From contig PMLN01000343.1 of the NCBI GenBank assembly GCA_003158885.1, forward strand, positions 2,610-16,180: 13,571 nt of DNA, written 5' to 3'. This stretch comes from Anaerolineae bacterium. GTDB taxonomy: Bacteria > Chloroflexota > Anaerolineae > Anaerolineales > Villigracilaceae. The notes under the pieces were generated by a model. The model did no database searches, was not told where the DNA came from, and saw only the letters and a list, made by a program, of their open reading frames with translations. The position numbers and the translations under genes are program-made. This document shows, piece by piece, positions 1 to 5,602 of this stretch (the first letter of the stretch is position 1; each line of letters begins with the position of its first letter).

Positions 1-38
1 CCCCTCCCCGCTTGTTGGGGAGGGGTCGGGGGTGGGGG
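1..38. repeat. G-rich inverted repeat with G-quadruplex motif
   Basis: CCCCTCCCC (1-9) and GGGGAGGGG (17-25) are perfect 9-base inverted arms around a 7-base loop. On the + strand the right arm continues into two more G runs, giving runs at 17-20, 22-25, 28-32 and 34-38 separated by loops of 1, 2 and 1 bases, which is a strong G-quadruplex pattern. No T tract follows, so a + strand intrinsic terminator is unlikely. The element touches the window edge and may extend left. It resembles a GC-rich intergenic repeat family I recall from several phyla, but that identity is not tested. Confidence 0.6.
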
Positions 39-110
39 ATCATTCCTCGCCCGAATGAAGACAACAACCTTGCGCTGTAATATTAATTCCGCCAATTTTC
101 TCTACAGTTT

Positions 111-144
111 ATTCGCGTCATTCGTAAATTCGCGTAATTCGCGT
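111..144. repeat. Degenerate ~9-bp direct repeat (ATTCGCGT)
   Basis: ATTCGCGT occurs at 111-118, 128-135 and 137-144, with a decayed copy (ATTCGTA) at 120-126, so starts fall 8 or 9 bases apart. The array lies about 90 bases upstream of dnaG. It could be a short intergenic repeat or a cluster of protein-binding sites. No neighbouring feature distinguishes these. The rest of 39-216 shows nothing else I can support. Confidence 0.55.
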
Positions 145-216
145 TAAAGATTTCCCGACTTTGCTAAAGCCATGCTCCGCATTTCAATGTTTGTATATTC
201 AACCTTCAATGAGCAG

Positions 217-222
217 TATAAT
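217..222 (+). promoter_or_regulatory. Putative -10 box of dnaG promoter (TATAAT)
   Basis: A perfect TATAAT lies at 217-222. Transcription would be expected to start about 7 bases downstream, near 229, only a few bases before the dnaG ATG at 233. No good -35 box is seen at the usual 16-18 base spacing (the sequence there is AT-rich, around 192-199), so the call rests on the -10 box and its position. Confidence 0.5.
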
Positions 223-232
223 TCCCTGAGAT

Positions 233-2164
233 ATGTCCACCACGGATGAAATCAAAGCACGTATAGATATTGTTGACCTCGTTACCGAAGCGGGTGTCAA
301 ACTGCGCAAGACCGGCAGGAACTACACCGGCTTTTGTCCGTTCCATACCAACAAGCGCACGCCTGCCTTTGTGGTCTGGCCGGACACAGGCACATGGCGC
401 TGCTTTGGCGAATGTAACGAGGGCGGCGACATCTTCAAGTTCTTGATGAAGAAAGAGGGGCTTGAGTTCAAGGATGCGCTTCAGAAGCTGGCTGATCGTG
501 CCGGTGTGAAAGTCGAGTCCTACCAGCGCGAAACGCCGGTACAAAAAGAGGCTTACCAGCGTCTTCGTGATTTATTGGAAGACGCAATCATCTTTTATCG
601 AAATCACCTTCTGGATCATAAGGAAGTCCTGGCCTATTTGCATGAAAAGCGTGCATTGACGGATTCGACCATCGAGGCTTTTGGGCTGGGGTATGCGCCC
701 AATAGTTGGGACGCGGCTCTCAAGCATTTCACTGCCAAAGGCTACAGCCAGCAGGACTTAATAGATGCAGGGATTGCCACAGAACGCGAATCCGACTCCC
801 GCACATCGAGTTCCGAATCCCGAGTCTATGACCGTTTCCGCCATCGCATCATGATCCCGATCCGTGATGAGGCTGGACGCATGGCCGGCTTTGGCGCCCG
901 CATTGTGGATCCAACCGACATCCCCAAGTTTTTGAATTCGCCGGAAACACCCATATTCACCAAGGGCCGCCTGCTTTACGGACTGGATCGTGCCCGCAAG
1001 ACAATCCGGACTGTGGATCAGGCTGTGATCGTGGAAGGCTATCTGGATGTGATTGCCTTGCATCAGGCGGGCTATGAGAACGTTGTCTCGCCCATGGGCA
1101 CCGCCTTGACCGAAGATCAATTGCGCCTGCTTAAGAAATCGACGCGTCGGATTGTCCTGGCCCTTGATCCTGATACTGCCGGACAAAAAGCGGTCTTGCA
1201 TGGGCTGGATACGGCCCGCTCTGCGATGGATCGCGAAGGCGAATTCGGCTTTGACGCGCGTGGACTGCTTCGCAACGAAGCACGCTTACAAGCTGATTTG
1301 CGGGTTGCTTCGATGCCGGATGGTTTGGACCCGGATGAACTTGTGGCGCGCAGCCGCGAAGAATGGAAACAGCTGATCGAAAACGCCAAGCCGATTGTGA
1401 CGCATGTGATGGAAACCCTGGCTGTGGGACGCGACCTAAAAGATCCCAAAGTGAAGAATCAGATCGCCTCACAAATTCTTCCACTGATCGAAGACCTGCC
1501 CAATGCGCCCGAACGCGATACATACCGTCAGCAGTTGGCGCGCATGTTGAAAGTGGATGAAGGCGCCTTGGCCGGCGCTCAAGCCCAGGCTCCGCGCACG
1601 AGGCGGCCAAGAACTGTCAAACAGGCTAATATCCCGGAGCCGCCGGATGTCTCGGTAAGCATATCCTCCAGTCGGAAGGTCGAAGAATATATCATCGCGG
1701 TTCTGCTGCGCAAGCCGGAACTGCTTTATCGTTTGGATCGGTTTCTTCAGCAATATGGGTTGGCGCGTTTGTCGGCGGAGGACTTTGACTATACGGATTA
1801 TCAGTTGCTGTTTGACCTCATTCACGCAGCCGTGGAACAGGACCAAACCGAGCATCATGATTTTGTGATCGAGTCCCTGCCCGAATCGCTGCGCAGTCTT
1901 TCGGCTGAGTTGTTGGCTCAAACGGTAAAATTGGACTCGCTGGAGGAAAAATTGCTGGCCGAGTTACTGCGAGGCGTAAAGCGGATTCGGGATGATGCCA
2001 CTAATGAAAAGATCATCCAATATAAGTTCCTGCAGGAAGACGCACAGGAAAATGACGACTTGAAAACCGCCACTTTGTACCAGGGCGAAGTGTTAAAGCT
2101 AACGAAATTGAAACGCGTGATAGATGAACTTGATCGTAAAATGTCCTTGAAACGATTGGAATAA
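233..2164 (+). CDS. dnaG: DNA primase DnaG
   Basis: DnaG synthesises the RNA primers for chromosome replication and is recruited by the replicative helicase DnaB. The 643-residue product has the full family layout. An N-terminal zinc-binding domain carries C35, H38, C57 and C61. The catalytic core includes a PKFLNSPET segment at 231-239. The TOPRIM fold has EGYLDV at 268-273 and the acidic DPDTAG loop at 312-317. A helical C-terminal domain from about 480 is the expected helicase-binding part. The last two zinc ligands are spaced CxxxC rather than the usual CxxC. The start is firm: an in-frame TGA sits at 227-229 and 233 is the first ATG after it. No clear Shine-Dalgarno precedes it, and a TATAAT box 10 bases upstream suggests a leaderless message. 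Residues about 185-199 are a Ser/Arg-rich insert encoded by a degenerate 7-base repeat. Confidence 0.97.
   Translation: MSTTDEIKARIDIVDLVTEAGVKLRKTGRNYTGFCPFHTNKRTPAFVVWPDTGTWRCFGECNEGGDIFKFLMKKEGLEFKDALQKLADRAGVKVESYQRETPVQKEAYQRLRDLLEDAIIFYRNHLLDHKEVLAYLHEKRALTDSTIEAFGLGYAPNSWDAALKHFTAKGYSQQDLIDAGIATERESDSRTSSSESRVYDRFRHRIMIPIRDEAGRMAGFGARIVDPTDIPKFLNSPETPIFTKGRLLYGLDRARKTIRTVDQAVIVEGYLDVIALHQAGYENVVSPMGTALTEDQLRLLKKSTRRIVLALDPDTAGQKAVLHGLDTARSAMDREGEFGFDARGLLRNEARLQADLRVASMPDGLDPDELVARSREEWKQLIENAKPIVTHVMETLAVGRDLKDPKVKNQIASQILPLIEDLPNAPERDTYRQQLARMLKVDEGALAGAQAQAPRTRRPRTVKQANIPEPPDVSVSISSSRKVEEYIIAVLLRKPELLYRLDRFLQQYGLARLSAEDFDYTDYQLLFDLIHAAVEQDQTEHHDFVIESLPESLRSLSAELLAQTVKLDSLEEKLLAELLRGVKRIRDDATNEKIIQYKFLQEDAQENDDLKTATLYQGEVLKLTKLKRVIDELDRKMSLKRLE
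788..828 (+). repeat. Degenerate heptanucleotide tandem repeat inside dnaG
   Basis: The bases split into successive 7-mers after a 6-base first unit: GAATCC, GACTCCC, GCACATC, GAGTTCC, GAATCCC, GAGTCTA. The consensus is roughly GANTCCC. The stretch encodes the Ser/Arg-rich insert just before the conserved YDRFRHRI segment of DnaG (residues 199-206). Six units of 7 make 42 bases, which keeps the reading frame. A low-complexity repeat within an essential gene suggests acquisition by an intergenic-type repeat. Confidence 0.55.
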
Positions 2165-2198
2165 GCCGCCAGTATGTTGTGATGGGTGAGAGGGCAGT

Positions 2199-3803
2199 AT
2201 GACAACAAAAAGTAGGATCAATGGGCAGGGAAAACCTCATCGGCGCTCGTCTTCTAAAAAAGATCAGCCCTTGAAGAAATCACCCCAAAATACCGGGGAG
2301 GTGGATGAGCCGCTGGAAAAGATAACGCTTGATGAAAAGCTGGATTTGGCTGAGGAGATGCCTGCCGGGTCCGTACTCGATGGTTCCCAGTCTGACGCCG
2401 ATTTATCGGAGGACTTTACCAATGAACACCGGCCGGATATCATGGCGGAGTTATTGGAAGATCCGGTGCGGCTTTATTTGCGTGAGATTGGCCGGATCAA
2501 GCTGTTGAATTCCGATGAAGAGTTCCGCCTTGCGTCGATCATTGAAGCCATGCGCCTTGTCAGCGCCTTTCGTCGTCATCCGGTTCGCAAGGGGGTCTTG
2601 CCGGCCATGGGGATATACCATAGCCTTGTCACGGAATTGACCACCTCTTGGAAACGATTTCGGCAGGATGCCAGGCGCCTGCGCATCGAATTGCCCGATC
2701 TTTGCTTGATGATTGCCGATGCTCAGATGCTTCAGCATGGATGGGATGCGCCCTCCTATGTCCATTCCTTCCTTATGAACGATCAATGGAGACAGGACCC
2801 GCTTTGGGAAAACATGGTACGCAAGGCCTATAACGTTTTTCTGTGCCTCTATCTTTTGCCGGCGGATTACGCCGCTTGGCTTGCCCATCATGTTGTGGAC
2901 TGCCAGGAATTGCCGGCCATCCAGACGTTGTATCGGAATCTGCCTCAAGAGGCTGTTCTGCTCCGGGAGCTTGATTCCGCCCAAGCCCGCGCCTTGGATG
3001 CGAATCGCGCTCTCATCCGCGCCAATCTGCGCTTGGTGGTCAGCGTGGCAAAAAAATATCTTGGGCGCGGCATCACCCTGCTCGATTTGATCCAGGAGGG
3101 CAATGTGGGCCTGATGCGCGCGGTTGGAAAATTTGATGCGCGGCGCGGTTATAAATTCAGCACCTATGCCACCTGGTGGATTCGCCAGTCCATTAATCGT
3201 TCGATTGCCGAACAGGCGCGCACCATCCGCATTCCCGTGCATTTGTTCGAATCCATTTCCCGAATTTTGCGCGCCCGGCGCGACCTCACCCAGGAACTGG
3301 GCCATGAACCGAACGGCCAGCAGATCGCGCTGGAGATCGGTTATTTGTCTGCTGCCGATGTGCAGGCCATCATGCGCACCCATGCCGAGGGCAAGGCCCT
3401 TTCTCCTGCTCTTCAGCGCCGTTTGGATTATGCCACACGGAAGGTTGATCTCGTCCTGCGCTCTGCCGAGGAACCCGCTTCATTGGAAGGGCCGGTGGGG
3501 GATGAAGATTCGAGCCAGTTGGGCGACCTGATCGTGGATGAAGACGCCCCCTCGCCCATGGATTCGGCGGCTCGGGAAATGCTGCGCGAGCAAATCCAAC
3601 ATGCCTTGGAAGAACTTCCAGAACGTGAGCGGGAGGTGCTTGAACTGCGCTTTGGCTTGACGGATGGCATGGATCATACGCTGGAGGAAGTCAGCCGTCA
3701 TTTTGATGTAACGCGTGAGCGCATCCGTCAGATCGAGGCCAAAGCGTTGCGTAAACTGCGCCAGCCCGTCCACAGCAAACTATTGGAGGATTATCTGTCG
3801 TAA
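2199..3803 (+). CDS. rpoD: Primary-type sigma-70 factor RpoD/SigA
   Basis: This is a sigma-70 family factor that gives RNA polymerase promoter specificity, most likely the housekeeping one. The order of domains in 534 residues is as follows. Residues 1-85 are a polar, low-complexity N terminus. Region 1.2 starts at DPVRLYLREIG (88-98). A non-conserved region of about 145 residues spans 119-262. Region 2 (263-345) contains DLIQEGNVGLMRAV and YKFSTYATWWIRQSINR for core binding, melting and -10 recognition. Region 3 follows, and region 4 (459-534) has LPEREREVLELRFGL and the helix-turn-helix TLEEVSRHFDVTRERIRQIE for the -35 box. An extra segment of about 25-30 residues lies in region 3 (about 391-420) before EEPASLEGPVG. 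The ATG follows a GAGAGGG ribosome site at 2188-2194. It lies 34 bases after dnaG and is probably cotranscribed with it, as in classical macromolecular-synthesis operons. Confidence 0.95.
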   Translation: MTTKSRINGQGKPHRRSSSKKDQPLKKSPQNTGEVDEPLEKITLDEKLDLAEEMPAGSVLDGSQSDADLSEDFTNEHRPDIMAELLEDPVRLYLREIGRIKLLNSDEEFRLASIIEAMRLVSAFRRHPVRKGVLPAMGIYHSLVTELTTSWKRFRQDARRLRIELPDLCLMIADAQMLQHGWDAPSYVHSFLMNDQWRQDPLWENMVRKAYNVFLCLYLLPADYAAWLAHHVVDCQELPAIQTLYRNLPQEAVLLRELDSAQARALDANRALIRANLRLVVSVAKKYLGRGITLLDLIQEGNVGLMRAVGKFDARRGYKFSTYATWWIRQSINRSIAEQARTIRIPVHLFESISRILRARRDLTQELGHEPNGQQIALEIGYLSAADVQAIMRTHAEGKALSPALQRRLDYATRKVDLVLRSAEEPASLEGPVGDEDSSQLGDLIVDEDAPSPMDSAAREMLREQIQHALEELPEREREVLELRFGLTDGMDHTLEEVSRHFDVTRERIRQIEAKALRKLRQPVHSKLLEDYLS

Positions 3804-3826
3804 ATAATCCTTGGCTCCAAACACGA

Positions 3827-3844
3827 CCCTGAGAGAACACAGGG
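3827..3844 (+). other. Small stem-loop after rpoD
   Basis: CCCTG (3827-3831) pairs with CAGGG (3840-3844) around an 8-base loop. It starts 24 bases past the rpoD stop and abuts the longer stem-loop at 3842-3905, sharing three bases with it. On its own it is weak, but it adds to the structure of this gap. Confidence 0.3.
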
Positions 3845-3905
3845 CAAGCGGACACGACGTACATAAAGGGAGAACGAAAGGGGTTTACTTCGTGTCCCTT
3901 TGCCT
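3842..3905 (+). other. Long imperfect stem-loop in the rpoD-nuoA gap
   Basis: Arms 3842-3861 and 3886-3905 pair at 18 of 20 positions, including two G-U wobbles; the mismatches are 3849/3898 and 3858/3889. The core GGACACGA (3850-3857) with TCGTGTCC (3890-3897) is perfect. The 24-base loop (3862-3885) is purine-rich and contains AAAGGG twice. No T tract follows directly, so it is not a standard intrinsic terminator. It could be a 3' UTR structure stabilising or ending the dnaG-rpoD message, a small RNA, or the remnant of a palindromic repeat. Confidence 0.5.
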
Positions 3906-3961
3906 GCACTGCGCCGCAGGCACACATGTGTACTTTGTGTTTAATTGTTTTTTCAGTGCAG
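3901..3961 (+). terminator. Possible rpoD terminator or alternative hairpins
   Basis: TGCCTGC (3901-3907) pairs perfectly with GCAGGCA (3916-3922). ACACA (3922-3926) can pair with TGTGT (3936-3940), followed by TTAATTG and a run of six T at 3948-3953. In addition CTGCACTG (3904-3911) is the exact reverse complement of CAGTGCAG (3954-3961). These pairings exclude one another and also compete with the right arm of the stem at 3842-3905. The T run fits a weak intrinsic terminator for dnaG-rpoD, but the hairpin directly before it is AT-rich, so confidence is low. Confidence 0.3.
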
Positions 3962-4028
3962 TCATCCTTGGAAATTACGGGGGAAATATACTCTGACTAT
4001 TCCAGTCCTTTTTGTGAAATGTGACACT

Positions 4029-4057
4029 TTGTCTAGCCCTTGAAAACTACTTATGAT
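4029..4057 (+). promoter_or_regulatory. Putative sigma-70 promoter of the nuo operon
   Basis: TTGTCT at 4029-4034 and TATGAT at 4052-4057 are separated by exactly 17 bases, matching the housekeeping consensus at 4 of 6 and 5 of 6 positions. Transcription would begin near 4064, leaving a leader of about 60 bases before nuoA. An alternative -10 box, TATACT, lies at 4057-4062 but lacks a well-spaced -35 box. This is the best promoter candidate in the gap and agrees with the nuo genes being a separate transcription unit from dnaG-rpoD. Confidence 0.5.
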
Positions 4058-4075
4058 ATACTTCACCGCCAGTGT

Positions 4076-4095
4076 GCCGGTTTGTGCACGCCGGC
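4076..4095 (+). other. Short hairpin in the nuo leader
   Basis: GCCGG (4076-4080) pairs with CCGGC (4091-4095) around a 10-base loop, within the predicted 5' leader of nuoA. It ends 21 bases before the GAGG ribosome site at 4117-4120. No T tract follows, so there is no sign of attenuation. It may only shield the 5' end. Confidence 0.3.
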
Positions 4096-4125
4096 CGCTG
4101 AAGGAAAAACTTCTCCGAGGTGTCT

Positions 4126-4482
4126 ATGTTGCTTCCGTACATTGCCATTGCCGTGATGATTGCAGTGGCTACTTTTATTGCCATAGCCGCGATTGGTTTG
4201 GGGGAATTATTTGGTCCGAAGAAAAAATCAAAGGTCAAGGAAGAGCCGTATGAATCCGGGTTTGCGCCGATCGGCCCGGGAACACGGCGTATGCCGGTTC
4301 GTTTCTATTTAATTGCAGTTTTATTCATCTTGTTCGATATTGAAGTCGTCTTCTTCCTCCCATGGGCGGTTGTTTTCCGCCAGATGGGTATCTTTGGATT
4401 GATTGAGATGGCTGTGTTTATCGTTATTTTGTTGGTAGGTTACCTTTATGCGTGGAAAAAAGGAGCGTTGGAATGGGAGTAG
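4126..4482 (+). CDS. nuoA: NADH-quinone oxidoreductase subunit A (NuoA)
   Basis: NuoA is a small membrane subunit of complex I lying next to NuoH and the quinone chamber. The 118-residue product has the usual family length and three hydrophobic segments, at about residues 1-25, 58-82 and 86-108. It carries the conserved YESGFAPIG loop and FDIEVVFFLPWA at the second helix, whose acidic residues (D and E) are family hallmarks. An in-frame GTG six bases upstream (4120) is possible. The GAGG at 4117-4120, five bases before the ATG at 4126, favours the ATG. It is the first gene of the nuo operon, and its end overlaps nuoB by 10 bases. Confidence 0.95.
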   Translation: MLLPYIAIAVMIAVATFIAIAAIGLGELFGPKKKSKVKEEPYESGFAPIGPGTRRMPVRFYLIAVLFILFDIEVVFFLPWAVVFRQMGIFGLIEMAVFIVILLVGYLYAWKKGALEWE

Positions 4483-4961
4483 AGCAAAAACTTGGCAATC
4501 TGGGGATTGTGACCACAACCTTGGAAACAACCGTGAACTGGGCGCGTACCAATGCCATGTGGCCGATGCTCTTCGGGCTGGCTTGTTGTGCAATTGAGAT
4601 GATGTCGGCGCAGGCCGCCGACTATGATATGAGCCGCTTTGGCATGGAACTGATGCGTCCCAGCCCGCGTCAATCGGATTTGATGATTGTAGCCGGGCGC
4701 GTCTCTCGCAAAATGGCGCCTGTTCTGCGCCGTTTGTATGACCAGATGCCCGAACCGAAATGGGTGATTGCGATGGGCGACTGCGCCTCCTGCGGCGGTG
4801 TCTTCAATAACTATGCCGTTGTTCAAGGTGTGGATGAAGTGGTTCCGGTGGATGTGTATGTCGCGGGCTGTCCGCCGCGCCCGGAGGCCTTGATTCATGG
4901 CGTGGTGACCCTGTTCGAAAAAGTCAAAGGCGAAAAATTCAAGGATTTGGTAAAGGCATAA
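4473..4961 (+). CDS. nuoB: NADH-quinone oxidoreductase subunit B (NuoB), N2 cluster
   Basis: NuoB holds the terminal [4Fe-4S] cluster N2, which passes electrons to quinone at the NuoB-NuoD interface. The 162-residue product shows the tandem cysteines C38-C39 in FGLACCAIE, C104 in GDCASCGG and C133 in AGCPPRPE, the complete N2 ligand set. Upstream in-frame GTG codons such as 4452 would give a longer product. The AAGGAG at 4460-4465, seven bases before the ATG at 4473, decides for the ATG. The ribosome site lies inside nuoA, so the two genes are probably translationally coupled. It is followed by an unusually long gap before nuoC. Confidence 0.96.
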   Translation: MGVEQKLGNLGIVTTTLETTVNWARTNAMWPMLFGLACCAIEMMSAQAADYDMSRFGMELMRPSPRQSDLMIVAGRVSRKMAPVLRRLYDQMPEPKWVIAMGDCASCGGVFNNYAVVQGVDEVVPVDVYVAGCPPRPEALIHGVVTLFEKVKGEKFKDLVKA

Positions 4962-4970
4962 TTTGGAATG

Positions 4971-5078
4971 TTGTTGCGAGCGCTTTTTGCGAGGGCGCTT
5001 TTTGCGAGGGCGCTTTTTGCGAGCGTTTTTCCCCGAAGCAATCTTCTCGTTGCAAAAAACTGCGGCTCGAAATGACGG
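4971..5078. repeat. Decayed palindromic intergenic repeat in the nuoB-nuoC gap
   Basis: The stretch has TTGCGAG near its left end (4974-4980), CGAAGCAATCT in the middle (5034-5044) and CTCGAAATGACG at its right end (5066-5077). This resembles the dispersed bacterial repeat whose copies read like TCATTGCGAG...CGAAGCAATCT and its mirror image ending in CGCAATGACG. Internal complementarity supports this: TTTTTGCGAG (5014-5023) nearly matches the complement of CTCGTTGCAAAAA (5046-5058). The family assignment is from memory. Confidence 0.45.
4976..5030. repeat. Tandem repeat of ~15 bp between nuoB and nuoC
   Basis: There are four consecutive units, each beginning GCGAG and ending in a run of five T. 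They lie at 4976-4988 (13 bases), 4989-5003 and 5004-5018 (two identical 15-base copies), and 5019-5030 (12 bases). The array begins 15 bases after the nuoB stop. The identical middle copies point to recent slippage. Each T run follows GC-rich sequence, but the stems are too short for convincing terminators. Confidence 0.75.
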
Positions 5079-5087
5079 GATAGTCTC

Positions 5088-5600
5088 ATGGATAATAGAC
5101 TCGAAAAGATAGTCAAAGTATTGCAGGAAAAAGCCGGCGCGGCTTACGAAGAGTTTCGCGGCGAGGTGCATGTTTTTATCGCCCCCGGACAAATCGTGGA
5201 TGCGTTGACTTTTCTGCGCGATGAGCATCAATTCTCGCTGCTCTCTGCCATGACCGCGGTGGATTATTGGCCCAAACAGGATCCGCGTTTTCACGTGATC
5301 TATCAACTCACCTCGCTGACGCAAAACCTTTCCTTGCAATTGAGGGTTCCGGTAAGCGGCGGTCTGCTCAAACTCCCCACTGCAACGCAGGTCTTTCAAT
5401 CCGCAAACTGGCGTGAGCGCGAAATCTTCGATATGTTTGGCATCGAGTTCGAGGGGCATCCCGATCCGCGCCGTATTCTGATGCCCGATGATTGGGAAGG
5501 TCATCCGCTTCGCAAGGATTATCCGTTGGGCTATGAAGAGCCTCAATTCACCTTCAACTTTGAAGAGATTGACCTGCGCAAACCATATGCCAAGGAATAG
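5088..5600 (+). CDS. nuoC: NADH-quinone oxidoreductase subunit C (NuoC)
   Basis: NuoC is the 30 kDa-type subunit of the connecting arm. It binds no cofactor and packs against NuoD and NuoI. The 170-residue product carries the family signature from ANWREREIFDMFGIEFEGHP (106-125) through RRILMPDDWEGHPLRKDYPL. It is separate from NuoD, unlike the fused NuoCD of Escherichia coli. The ATG follows the repeat-filled gap and only a weak ribosome site (GACGGGA, 5074-5080) is seen. The stop is two bases before nuoD. Confidence 0.95.
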   Translation: MDNRLEKIVKVLQEKAGAAYEEFRGEVHVFIAPGQIVDALTFLRDEHQFSLLSAMTAVDYWPKQDPRFHVIYQLTSLTQNLSLQLRVPVSGGLLKLPTATQVFQSANWREREIFDMFGIEFEGHPDPRRILMPDDWEGHPLRKDYPLGYEEPQFTFNFEEIDLRKPYAKE

Positions 5601-5602
5601 TC

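Noticed and set aside
1166..1183. Unusual DPDTAG in the DnaG TOPRIM loop instead of DGDxAG
   Set aside because: Both catalytic aspartates of the DxD motif are kept, so loss of activity is not indicated.
2451..3383. Minus-strand reading frame opposite rpoD
   Set aside because: It is a shadow of the conserved sigma regions on the + strand and has no motif of its own.
3811..3996. 61-codon + strand reading frame after rpoD
   Set aside because: It would need a TTG start without a ribosome site, runs through the stem-loops, and its product resembles no family.
3804..4125. tRNA or other standard RNA gene in the gap
   Set aside because: No T-loop sequence, cloverleaf, or recognisable signal recognition particle, RNase P or tmRNA core was found. 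The structure was kept only as an unassigned stem-loop.
4053..4253. 66-codon + strand frame overlapping nuoA
   Set aside because: It overlaps nuoA in another frame, spans the predicted promoter and leader, and lacks a ribosome site.
4976..5030. Possible CRISPR array
   Set aside because: Units of 12-15 bases are directly adjacent with no spacers, so this is a simple tandem repeat.
4446..5546. Long minus-strand reading frame opposite nuoB and nuoC
   Set aside because: It is antisense to two clearly conserved genes, has no family motif, and includes low-complexity Lys/Arg repeats read from the GCGAG-T5 array.
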